64,000 bases of DNA from an uncultured Bacteroidales bacterium (GTDB lineage: Bacteria > Bacteroidota > Bacteroidia > Bacteroidales > P3): NCBI GenBank assembly GCA_910586395.1, contig CAJUFX010000001.1, forward strand, positions 322,733 through 386,732. Reading direction: 5' to 3'. Position 1 is the first letter of the stretch. Each line of letters begins with the position of its first letter. The position numbers and the translations under genes were made by a program. Below, piece by piece: positions 45,063-53,403 of the stretch. The notes under the pieces are model-generated. The model was not told the DNA's origin and searched no databases. It worked only from the letters and a program-made list of their open reading frames with translations.

Positions 45063-48000
45063 ATGAAAAAATTATGGATTTCAATCGGCATGGCCTTAGG
45101 ATTGCTCGCGGCTCCGGCCATGACCATGGCGCAAGAAACGCCGAGAACACCTTTATCCAATCTTTCTTTCGTCAGTAGAACCGGAACTTTCACAGATTTG
45201 GCATCCTACGACAAAGATGCCGAAAATGCCTTTACATTAACTCATTACATAAAACTCGGAGAAGACTTGGCTCCAGGTGCCGCGCTCAGGGATGTATTTT
45301 TCGTAGGGGATGCGGAAAAAACAGGCTCGTCCGACAATAACCTGGCCGATATGTTCAAGACCGTTACCATCGACAACGGCGTGGCGACGGACGATGCCGA
45401 ACGCATCCAGGTCGCCATTCCCGCCATGCAGGCTTTCGGCAAGGAAAAATTTTCCTATCTGTATGCCGACATGCAGGGCTTTGTCATTTCGGCTTTAGGC
45501 GGCATCCTGTTTGCCGACGGCAAGACCACGACCGAGGATACCAAATCCGTGACCTGTCTTTGCCCGCAGGTAAAAGGTTGGCTGACCGCAGACCAAAAGG
45601 AATTGTTGCGTGTCATTCCGTGCAACACATCCGGAACGGCCTTGGAGCCGACCAAAGGCACAAACGCGCCGGTCATTCTGGCCATCGGCACCGATGCCGA
45701 GGGGCTTTTCATCTGGACGCAGTTCGACTATATGATCGGCAACGCCCGCTGGTTATTCCAAATCCGCTATCATGAGAACGGCCTTACGGACTATATCGTC
45801 GGCAACGATTTAGGCCGGTCTGTCTTGGCCGAAAACGCTACCTCGGTATTCGCGCCCATCGCCATACAAACGAAAGGCAGCGACCGGTTCCAAGCATATC
45901 TACTCGCCCCCAACACCAATGCGTCCCCCGCGCCCGGTGCCAATTGCTGGGAACTCCCCATATTAAAGGGGGATTACACCGAAGAAGCCTTTCAGATAAC
46001 CCCGACCTGCGGTCCGGAACCCGGTCATACCATCTCCATCATCCCGCATGTATCCGCCGCATCGTTCAGCATAGCCGGCGACCTGACGATAGCCCCCACG
46101 CGTCTGGCCGGGAAAATGGTCTTCGACCCGACCCGCCAGGCCGCATCGCTCGGATTTGTCGAAGGCATGTATTTGGCCGTCAGTCCGTACGAAGACCCGG
46201 CATGGTTCTGGTCCGCGACCGACAAACTGCCAACCTTGGATTACGAAAACAATTACGGCCAATTCGTATATATATCCGATGCCCGGCCAAGCGATCAGCA
46301 ACCGTTGGAAATGGCATTCGACGTCCCAAACCTTAAATCCAACACGGACTATTACATCCATGCGATGACGGGGCATCGGAACCTGGACAAATGGAGCAAC
46401 GTTTCCTATGCGACTTACTCGGTCGCCGTATTCGGCCCCTACAAGACCCCCGAACCACCGCTTGCCGTGATCGAAGACGTGAATGCGACGGTAGCGGACG
46501 GCAAAATCAACCTGACATTCCAACCGGCCGAGGATTTGGCCACGATGGTGGTCAAGAGCCCGAACGCGACACCCAAAACGCCGAGCGGTAATTTGGCCGT
46601 CGGCGACAAAATCGGCGAGAGTTACTATCCGCAAGACACCGTGGCATTGTTGTTGGATGCCGGTGTCTCGACGGCCGAATTGCAACACGCCCTCAACGAA
46701 GGCGAAGGCTTCTATCTGCATCTGTATGCCGTAAAAGACCACGGTACCGAAAACGCCCTTTATTCAAAAGCCACGACGGTTTCCGTCTATCGGCCGATCG
46801 AGACCCTGCCGATCGAATGGTCGCTGGCGGCCGGTTCCGACCCCAAGGCTTTGCCGATCGGCTGGAGCCAGAGCGACTTAACCGGTGCCGAAGCCGATTT
46901 TAAAGAGGCCGCTTTCGCTTTTACCTATGTGGACGAATACATCGTGACCTCCCTTAACAAAACATTGGTCGCCGGCCATATGTCGGCGGACATCACTACC
47001 CCTGTCTTCATCAGTCCGCTGAACGATGTGACCGCCACTTTCAACGTCAAATTTTACGATTTTGTCGATGGCTGGAAATACGAACCGAGGGTTCCGCAAG
47101 CCGGCGATTCGGTTCGCATAGACTACCGCGTAGAGGGCGGCGCTTGGCAAGTCGCCCACATTTTCAAGGAATTTCCAGCGGCCGACGAGACCGGTACCAT
47201 CACGCTGTACACCACTATTCCCGACATTGAAGGCAAGCGGGTTGAAATACGCTATACGCGCCATACGGCGACCGAGAACACCGCCAACAGCATCGTATCC
47301 GTGCAAATCACGGAAGAAATCACCTGTTTTCCGCCAAGCAACCTGAGCATCGATACGGCCAACGTGACCGACCGACAGCTTGCGTTACGCTGGGACGACG
47401 CCGACAATACGACGGCGTCCTATATCGTAGCCTACCGGGAGACGGATGCCGCGGAAACCGACCTCCGGAAGTTGGCCGCCGAGGGAAAGACGGCGAAACT
47501 GACGGGTCTGAATCCCAATACGGCTTACCGGATGCAGGTACAGGCCGTCTGCGCCGCGGACGACACATCGGCTTTCAACGCCACCCCCGTCTCGTTCACG
47601 ACCCACGCCGGCCTCCCCTATGCCGAAAGTTTGGCCAACGTCTATTCCGATCCCAACAACCCGTCCCAATTTATCTCGCCCGCCAAACGCGGCGTAAAAA
47701 CCTATACCGGAAAAATAGGCGGGAATCTGACGGAAAGCGATTCTTACGAGACTTGGGGAACCAAATACAGTTTATCCGGACGTACCGCAAACACAAGCCA
47801 AGCCATGGGAACATACGAAGAGGCCAAAGCCGCCGTCCTCGTTTCTCCGAAAATCCATACGGAAAAACCGACCGTTTTAACTGTTACCTTGAACAGTTTC
47901 AGCCTAAAACAGAAGGAAGACTATACTTTCGAATTGGACCAACAGGGGGTTGCGCCCACCGAAAAGACCTGCCGGCTCTATATCGCGGTCTCCGACAACG

Positions 48001-48911
48001 GCGAATTCACGATGAATGACACGATTCTGTCGCTGACGGGCGACGAACTGGCTCTGACCGACTCGGCGTTTGAACTCAACGTGGAAAAGACGGGGACGAT
48101 TCAAATCGCTTTCTTCTTCGATAATCCGGTTGAGCATTGGGATCACAAATTCTACCTCGAAGCCTACAACCTCAGCCTGACAGCCGTCCCGGAAGAATAT
48201 ACGCTCTCGCTGACGGCTTCGCCGGCTGAGGGCGGCACGCTGACGGGTGCCGGCAAGCACAAAGAAGGCAGCGATGTCACGATTACAGCCACGCCCAACG
48301 AGGGCTTCGACTTCGTAGCCTGGATGAACGGCACAGTCCAACTCGCTACCACAGCGTCTTATACGTTCAAGATGCCGAACGCCGACGCGGCCTATACCGC
48401 CGTTTTCAAATCCAACAAGCCCGATGAGCCGGAGGAAGAATACGAACTGACCCTGACGGCCTCGCCGGCCAACGGCGGACGGGTAAGCGGCGCCGGCCTC
48501 TACCTGGCGGACGAAGAGGTCACGATCTCGGCCGAAGCCAACCAAGGTTTCAAATTCGTGGCCTGGCTGAACGATACCGACACGCTGAGCAAAGAAGCGA
48601 CGCACACGTTCAAGATGCCGGACGGCGATCTGAGCCTTACGGCCAAATTCATCGTCGAGACGGCCAACGAAGACGCGGTCAAGGCCAGCTTCGGCGTCAG
48701 CACGCGGGACGGCCGGGTGCATGTACGCAACCTCGGCGGCATGACGGTCAACACCGTTGACATCTATACCCTGACGGGCAACCGCCTCCACCGCTTCACG
48801 CCCAACAGCCGCGAAGACCTGATTCTGCCGGTCGATGCCGAACGGGCGCTGCTCTTCATCCGCATCGACGCCGAAAACGGCACGGCGGTTTACAAGGTGT
48901 ATCTGCACTAA
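45063..48911 (+). CDS. Giant secreted surface protein A3 (A-type), without B partner
   Basis: A 1282-aa paralogue of A1 and A2 with a signal peptide (MKKLWISIGMALGLLAAPAMTMAQ). Modules (approximate): N-terminal sandwich domain to about 310 (GTFTDLASYD, later TQFDYMIGNARWLFQIRY), loose Fn3-like regions, jelly-roll, Fn3 from 753 (CFPPSNLSID...YIVAYRET), jelly-roll opened by LPYAESLANV at 851, two InlB-type repeats from 1043 and 1125 separated by a DEPEEE linker, and the A-type C-terminal domain from 1200 (FGVSTRDGRVHVRNL to AVYKVYLH). It has two repeats where A1 has two Fn3 domains and A2 has one of each. It has its own promoter and terminator and no B gene follows. Confidence 0.8.
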   Translation: MKKLWISIGMALGLLAAPAMTMAQETPRTPLSNLSFVSRTGTFTDLASYDKDAENAFTLTHYIKLGEDLAPGAALRDVFFVGDAEKTGSSDNNLADMFKTVTIDNGVATDDAERIQVAIPAMQAFGKEKFSYLYADMQGFVISALGGILFADGKTTTEDTKSVTCLCPQVKGWLTADQKELLRVIPCNTSGTALEPTKGTNAPVILAIGTDAEGLFIWTQFDYMIGNARWLFQIRYHENGLTDYIVGNDLGRSVLAENATSVFAPIAIQTKGSDRFQAYLLAPNTNASPAPGANCWELPILKGDYTEEAFQITPTCGPEPGHTISIIPHVSAASFSIAGDLTIAPTRLAGKMVFDPTRQAASLGFVEGMYLAVSPYEDPAWFWSATDKLPTLDYENNYGQFVYISDARPSDQQPLEMAFDVPNLKSNTDYYIHAMTGHRNLDKWSNVSYATYSVAVFGPYKTPEPPLAVIEDVNATVADGKINLTFQPAEDLATMVVKSPNATPKTPSGNLAVGDKIGESYYPQDTVALLLDAGVSTAELQHALNEGEGFYLHLYAVKDHGTENALYSKATTVSVYRPIETLPIEWSLAAGSDPKALPIGWSQSDLTGAEADFKEAAFAFTYVDEYIVTSLNKTLVAGHMSADITTPVFISPLNDVTATFNVKFYDFVDGWKYEPRVPQAGDSVRIDYRVEGGAWQVAHIFKEFPAADETGTITLYTTIPDIEGKRVEIRYTRHTATENTANSIVSVQITEEITCFPPSNLSIDTANVTDRQLALRWDDADNTTASYIVAYRETDAAETDLRKLAAEGKTAKLTGLNPNTAYRMQVQAVCAADDTSAFNATPVSFTTHAGLPYAESLANVYSDPNNPSQFISPAKRGVKTYTGKIGGNLTESDSYETWGTKYSLSGRTANTSQAMGTYEEAKAAVLVSPKIHTEKPTVLTVTLNSFSLKQKEDYTFELDQQGVAPTEKTCRLYIAVSDNGEFTMNDTILSLTGDELALTDSAFELNVEKTGTIQIAFFFDNPVEHWDHKFYLEAYNLSLTAVPEEYTLSLTASPAEGGTLTGAGKHKEGSDVTITATPNEGFDFVAWMNGTVQLATTASYTFKMPNADAAYTAVFKSNKPDEPEEEYELTLTASPANGGRVSGAGLYLADEEVTISAEANQGFKFVAWLNDTDTLSKEATHTFKMPDGDLSLTAKFIVETANEDAVKASFGVSTRDGRVHVRNLGGMTVNTVDIYTLTGNRLHRFTPNSREDLILPVDAERALLFIRIDAENGTAVYKVYLH

Positions 48912-48952
48912 ACCTGCCGCATGGGCGGAACGGACGGTTCCGTTTGACAAGG

Positions 48953-48986
48953 AGGGTCGCTGAACGAAAGCGACCCTCTTTTTTTA
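48953..48986 (+). terminator. Terminator after A3
   Basis: AGGGTCGCT (48953-48961) pairs with AGCGACCCT (48969-48977), loop of 7 nt, followed by CTTTTTTTT. A3 is therefore a single-gene transcript. Confidence 0.93.
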
Positions 48987-48999
48987 TGCGTTTTTTCCG

Positions 49000-49041
49000 T
49001 ATCTTTGCGCCGACGCATGACGATAGGATTCACTATCTTTG
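49000..49041 (+). promoter_or_regulatory. Two tandem -7 elements before the Omp28-like/protease operon
   Basis: TATCTTTG occurs at 49000-49007 and again at 49034-49041, both followed by GCGC. The second lies 34 bp before the ATG at 49075 and is the more likely start; the first may be a second promoter. No ideal -33 TTTG is evident for either. Confidence 0.55.
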
Positions 49042-49074
49042 CGCGCTTAATTTAACATGCCTAATATTCAACCC

Positions 49075-51036
49075 ATGAAACGTTTTGCTTTGACACTCGC
49101 GCTATTGGCCGCCATCGGTCTGAACGGCAACACCCGGGCGCAAAAATGGTTCTTCTACGAAAGTTTTGACGACGTGGCCGTCGATGCCACCGGCTCCGGC
49201 TATGTACCGGAAGGCTTCACGCTCTACAACGACGCCAACACGCCGTTCGCGGGTCAACCCGACCTGTCGTACTTCGATGCGGCCTGGAAAGTCCGCCGCG
49301 GCATGGACGGCGAAGGCTATGCGGCCGCCCCCTCCCTTTTCACCAATGCCAGCGCACAGGCCAACCGCTGGCTCGTCACGCCGGCCATCGCGCTGACAGA
49401 CGCAAGCGCGCCCAAACTCTACTTCCGCACCAAGTCGGAAGACGACCGCGCCCGCGACGGTTTCGTACTGAAAATTTCCACGACCTCGGCCGACTCCTCG
49501 GCCTTCCAAGATCTGCGTTCGGTACGCGAAGCGCGCGGCACCTGGAGAGAATACACGATCAACCTGGCCGAATACGCCGGAAAAACGATTTATCTGGCCT
49601 TTGTACAGAATTCGACCGGCCGGCAAGCCATCGCCATCGACGACATCCGCGTGGGCGAAGCGGCCGACGGCCTCGGTGCGGCCTGCAACAACGCGCATAC
49701 CCCGCTGTATATGATTTACAACAACCCGTCGGAACCCAAATCGTTCCCGGTAAAGGCCACGTTGCAGAACTGGTCGAATACGGCGATTACAAGCGCGCGG
49801 CTGTGTGTCCGCATGAATACCGAAGACGTCGTGACCCAAACGTTCAACAACCTGAACATCGCGGCCGCCGGCAACGAATCGGTCGCCGGCCAGACGTTCT
49901 CGCTCGACTATACGCCGGCCTACGCCGACCCCGAAGCCGAATTCGAGATTTGGTTCGACCAACTGAACGGTCAGGGCGTTGCGACCGACCATACGACCGT
50001 TCCCTGCTTCATCGCGATGGGCAGCAGCCTGCCGTACAAAAAAACGATGCTGGAGATTTTCTCTTCCGCCACGTGTTCCGGTTGCGGCGGCTGGAACAAA
50101 CAATTTCATGAATGGGACAGCATTTACGGCGGCAACGAACCGGACAACCTCAACGGTTTCGTCGCGGCCAAATTCCAAGTGGACATCCCGACGAGCGGCG
50201 ACCCGCTCGTAACGCCGGAGACCTTGGAACGCAAAAACTTTTACGGCATCGGCAGCGCCCCCACATGGATGCTCAACGGCTACCGCTTCCCGTTGCAGGG
50301 CGGCGATCTGGAATCTATCGCGCGCACGTTGACGCGCCTCCTGGATTCGATCGAAACGTTCCGCCAAACGCTTTCGCCGCTCGCGCTTGCGGCCAAAATG
50401 GATCGTGAAGGCGAAGTGCTGAACATCTCGACGAAAATAACCTGCCGGTTGCCTTTGATCGGCAAATACCGCCTCTACGTCACGTTAGCCGAAGACTCCA
50501 TCCGCGAACGGGCGCAGTTGAGCAACGAGACGGAATACTACAACATCGTGCGCAAGATGCTGCCCGACGCCAACGGCACCCTGCTCGAACTGCCGTTGCC
50601 CGGCGACTCGATCGTCAAAACGTTCACCTATCAGTTCGGCGACAATCCCGCCCTGCGCGGCAGCCTCGACCGTGTAGGCGTGGCGGCTTATATCCAGAAT
50701 ACGGAAACGCGGGAAATCATCCAGGCGACGTTTGCCTACGGCAACGGCGTTTGGTCCAAAAACGATGACAAGACCCGCCGCGAAGCCGTGGCCGACGCGC
50801 TCGTCTATCCCAACCCGGCGACTGAAACGGCCGTACTCGCGTTCCGGCCGCTGACGGACGAAACGCTGACGGTCTCGCTGCTGGACATGCAGGGACGCGT
50901 ACTCCTGCGCCACACGGCGAACGGAACCGGCACGCAGACGCTGAACCTGCCCGTAGCCGGTCTGCCGGCGGGTACGTACGCCGTGCGCATCGAGGGTGCG
51001 AACGGCTTTACGGTCGTCAAATTGCTGAAAAAATAA
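49075..51036 (+). CDS. Choice-of-anchor/Omp28-like thioredoxin-fold protein with T9SS tail
   Basis: A 653-aa secreted protein (ATG 49075, signal MKRFALTLALLAAIGLNGNTRAQ; an ATG at 49057 is in frame). Residues 24-195 look like a choice-of-anchor jelly-roll (WFFYESFDD...GF..YND, then IYLAFVQNSTGRQAIAIDDIRVG). The centre from about 320 is Omp28-like with a thioredoxin fold and a CSGC motif (EIFSSATCSGCGGWN; later GIGSAPTWMLNG, the cis-Pro site). The end is a type A sorting domain (ALVYPNPATETAVLAF...AGTYAVRIEG...VVKLLKK). Relatives lie on the outer membrane or fimbriae of oral Bacteroidales; a redox role of the cysteine pair is inference. The protease gene follows after 24 bp. Confidence 0.85.
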   Translation: MKRFALTLALLAAIGLNGNTRAQKWFFYESFDDVAVDATGSGYVPEGFTLYNDANTPFAGQPDLSYFDAAWKVRRGMDGEGYAAAPSLFTNASAQANRWLVTPAIALTDASAPKLYFRTKSEDDRARDGFVLKISTTSADSSAFQDLRSVREARGTWREYTINLAEYAGKTIYLAFVQNSTGRQAIAIDDIRVGEAADGLGAACNNAHTPLYMIYNNPSEPKSFPVKATLQNWSNTAITSARLCVRMNTEDVVTQTFNNLNIAAAGNESVAGQTFSLDYTPAYADPEAEFEIWFDQLNGQGVATDHTTVPCFIAMGSSLPYKKTMLEIFSSATCSGCGGWNKQFHEWDSIYGGNEPDNLNGFVAAKFQVDIPTSGDPLVTPETLERKNFYGIGSAPTWMLNGYRFPLQGGDLESIARTLTRLLDSIETFRQTLSPLALAAKMDREGEVLNISTKITCRLPLIGKYRLYVTLAEDSIRERAQLSNETEYYNIVRKMLPDANGTLLELPLPGDSIVKTFTYQFGDNPALRGSLDRVGVAAYIQNTETREIIQATFAYGNGVWSKNDDKTRREAVADALVYPNPATETAVLAFRPLTDETLTVSLLDMQGRVLLRHTANGTGTQTLNLPVAGLPAGTYAVRIEGANGFTVVKLLKK

Positions 51037-51060
51037 TAGACGCTTCAAATATCACGCTTT

Positions 51061-53244
51061 ATGAAACGTAATCTCATAACGGCCCTGGCCCTGACGCTTG
51101 GACTGACGGTTTCGGGCGCGGCCGGCCTCGGCCGCCTGCAGGCGCAGACCGTAAACGCCGACTATGAAGACGGCGGCCTTTACATCCGCCTCAAAGACGA
51201 GGCGGCCTTTGCCGTCAAATCGGGCGAAAACCGCCTGCTGGATGCCGGACGGTTCAATTTTCTGCGGGCCGAAGCCAAAACTTTCGGCGTGCGCCGCCAC
51301 GTGGAATCCCTGGCTTTCGCGGACAACCCCGTGCTGAGCCGCACGATAGCCGTAACGATCGACAGCATCCGGGATATCGACGCGTTCATCGAACGCCTCC
51401 GCCAATACCCGGAAGTGGAACTCGTCGAAAAGCGGCCGATTTACTATATCTGCGGCGAGACCGCGCAAGCCGAACCGGCACAGGGCGACCCCGTTTACAC
51501 CGGCAACTATAAATGGCATCTGGACCTCATCAACGCCGACTCGGCCTGGAAACTGGCCACGGGCAAGCCGCACATCAAGGTGGCGGTCATCGACAATGCG
51601 GTATGGGACGGACACGAGGATCTGGACATCGCGCCGGAAAACCTCTATAACGTACACACGGGCGAAACCGGCCAGGCCGCACCGCCCGCCGACGTGGATC
51701 AGGAAAAAGCCTGCGCCAATTCGCGCAAGGACTGCCCCGCCTACGAGTGGTCGCACGGCACGCACTGCGCCGGCAACGTTGGAGCGGTACGCCATAACGG
51801 CAAAGGCATCGCCGCCATCGGCAGCGGCGTGACGGTCATGGGCGTGCGTTGCGCCACCAACGCCGTACCCGGCGCGGTGAGCAACGGCTTCGGCGGCGTC
51901 CGCTGGGCCGCCGAACACGGCGCGGACGTCATCAGCATGTCGTGGGGGTCGAACAGCCAACCGTCCGAAACGGAACAGGAATTGCTGAAATCGTGCTACG
52001 AAAACGGCATCATCCTCGTGGCCGCGGCCGGCAACAGCCTCTCGTCGGCCTGGTTTTACCCGGCGGCCTCCCCCTATGTCATCAGCGTAGGGTCGGTCAA
52101 TTCGGACAAGAAATTCTCAAAAGAATTCTCGAACTTCGGCAAATGGGTGGACATTCTCGCGCCGGGCGGGTTCTTCTACCGGGGCGGTTCGAAATCCTTC
52201 TACTCCATCCTGAGCACGACGTTCTGCACGAATCAGGAATACCGTCTGAACGGCGACAAAACATTGGAAGGCATGTACTACGACGGCATGTTCGGCACGT
52301 CGATGGCCACGCCTGTGGCGGCCAGCCTCGTCGGCCTGCTGCTCTCGGTGGATTCGACGCTCAACACGCATCAGATGCGGGAGTTGCTGGCATCCACGGC
52401 ACAGGTCGTCGCGGAAAACGCCAGCTACGTACGGGACGGTTCGGGCGTCATCGACGCGTTTGCGGCCGTCAAGACGCTGCTGGCCGACCGACGCCCCTCG
52501 CCGACCGGCTTTCAATACACCATCGTACCGCCCAAAGGCATGGAAATGACCTGGGAAGCGCCCAAGACCGCCGAAGGCGGCCCGCAAGTGGCTTACTACC
52601 GCGTCTATCGCAATGGCACGCAAATCAAAGACCGCTTGACGGAAACATCGTTCAGCGACAATGACCTGCGCGAAAACAACTATACCTATTCGGTGGAAGC
52701 CGTCTATGACGACAACAGCGTTTCGCTCCGCGACGGCATCGACTTCTACTTGCCCGTCTATCGGCATATCGACGCGACCGTCGCGCCCGACACCACCTGG
52801 GGCCTCGTGGAAGGCACCGGTTTTTACGCGGACGGCGATACGGTGGAACTTAAAGCGACGCCGGCCACAGGCTACAGTTTCCTGCGTTGGAACGACGGCA
52901 GCGACATCGTAAGCCGCGAGGCGACCTACCGCTTCGCCGCCCGTTACGACCTGACGCTGACGGCCACGTTCCGGAAAGGCGTTGCCAACGAACGGACACA
53001 TACGGCCACGCCGCTCACGGTCTATCCGAATCCGACCGACGACCTGCTGTACATCGAGCACCTGCCGGACGGCCTCCACGACGGCGGCGTCTTCGACCTG
53101 CAGGGCCGGCTGCTGATACCGCTGCACCTCCAAGGCGGCACAACGCTGAACGTTCCGGTGGCGCGACTGACCAAAGGCGCCTACATCGTCAAGCTGACGG
53201 CTGCGGACGGCGCGGTGCGCATGGCGAAATTCCAGAAGTTATAG
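51061..53244 (+). CDS. Subtilisin-like (S8) serine protease with T9SS tail
   Basis: A 727-aa secreted S8 protease. After the signal peptide (MKRNLITALALTLGLTVSGAAGLGRLQAQ) comes a prodomain-like part (about 30-150), then the catalytic domain with D178 (VAVIDNAVWDGHEDL), H232 (SHGTHCAGNVGAV), the oxyanion asparagine in VAAAGNS and S414 (FGTSMATPVAASLVG). VIDN replaces the usual DTG/DSG after the aspartate. An Fn3 domain (about 480-560), one InlB-type repeat (about 565-640) and a type A sorting domain (TVYPNPTDDLLYI...GAYIVKL) follow. It is probably displayed or released by T9SS and digests extracellular protein, perhaps for peptide feeding or cargo processing. It is co-transcribed with the Omp28-like gene. 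Confidence 0.92.
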   Translation: MKRNLITALALTLGLTVSGAAGLGRLQAQTVNADYEDGGLYIRLKDEAAFAVKSGENRLLDAGRFNFLRAEAKTFGVRRHVESLAFADNPVLSRTIAVTIDSIRDIDAFIERLRQYPEVELVEKRPIYYICGETAQAEPAQGDPVYTGNYKWHLDLINADSAWKLATGKPHIKVAVIDNAVWDGHEDLDIAPENLYNVHTGETGQAAPPADVDQEKACANSRKDCPAYEWSHGTHCAGNVGAVRHNGKGIAAIGSGVTVMGVRCATNAVPGAVSNGFGGVRWAAEHGADVISMSWGSNSQPSETEQELLKSCYENGIILVAAAGNSLSSAWFYPAASPYVISVGSVNSDKKFSKEFSNFGKWVDILAPGGFFYRGGSKSFYSILSTTFCTNQEYRLNGDKTLEGMYYDGMFGTSMATPVAASLVGLLLSVDSTLNTHQMRELLASTAQVVAENASYVRDGSGVIDAFAAVKTLLADRRPSPTGFQYTIVPPKGMEMTWEAPKTAEGGPQVAYYRVYRNGTQIKDRLTETSFSDNDLRENNYTYSVEAVYDDNSVSLRDGIDFYLPVYRHIDATVAPDTTWGLVEGTGFYADGDTVELKATPATGYSFLRWNDGSDIVSREATYRFAARYDLTLTATFRKGVANERTHTATPLTVYPNPTDDLLYIEHLPDGLHDGGVFDLQGRLLIPLHLQGGTTLNVPVARLTKGAYIVKLTAADGAVRMAKFQKL

Positions 53245-53286
53245 ATTTTGAACGACCGGCGGAACGGCCGGCCGCCTACTTTGAAA

Positions 53287-53314
53287 AGCCTCTCCGCGGA
53301 GAGGCTTTTTTTTA
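53287..53314 (+). terminator. Terminator after the protease gene
   Basis: AGCCTCTCC (53287-53295) and GGAGAGGCT (53298-53306) form a near-perfect palindrome followed by eight T. Confidence 0.92.
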
Positions 53315-53360
53315 ACTTTTTTTAAGAAGTCCCGGCCAAGCATCCGACCGTTTTTTTTCG

Positions 53361-53368
53361 TATTTTTG
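53361..53368 (+). promoter_or_regulatory. -7 promoter element of the RND efflux operon
   Basis: TATTTTTG matches TAnnTTTG and lies 36 bp before the ATG at 53404. A -33 TTTG is not clear. Confidence 0.5.
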
Positions 53369-53403
53369 TGGGATTTTGCTGGAAAATATTAAGTTTTTAC
53401 GAT

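Noticed and set aside
24143..53244. Gingipain-type protease domains in the giant proteins
   Set aside because: No caspase-like His/Cys motif was found in A or B proteins; the only clear protease here is the S8 enzyme.
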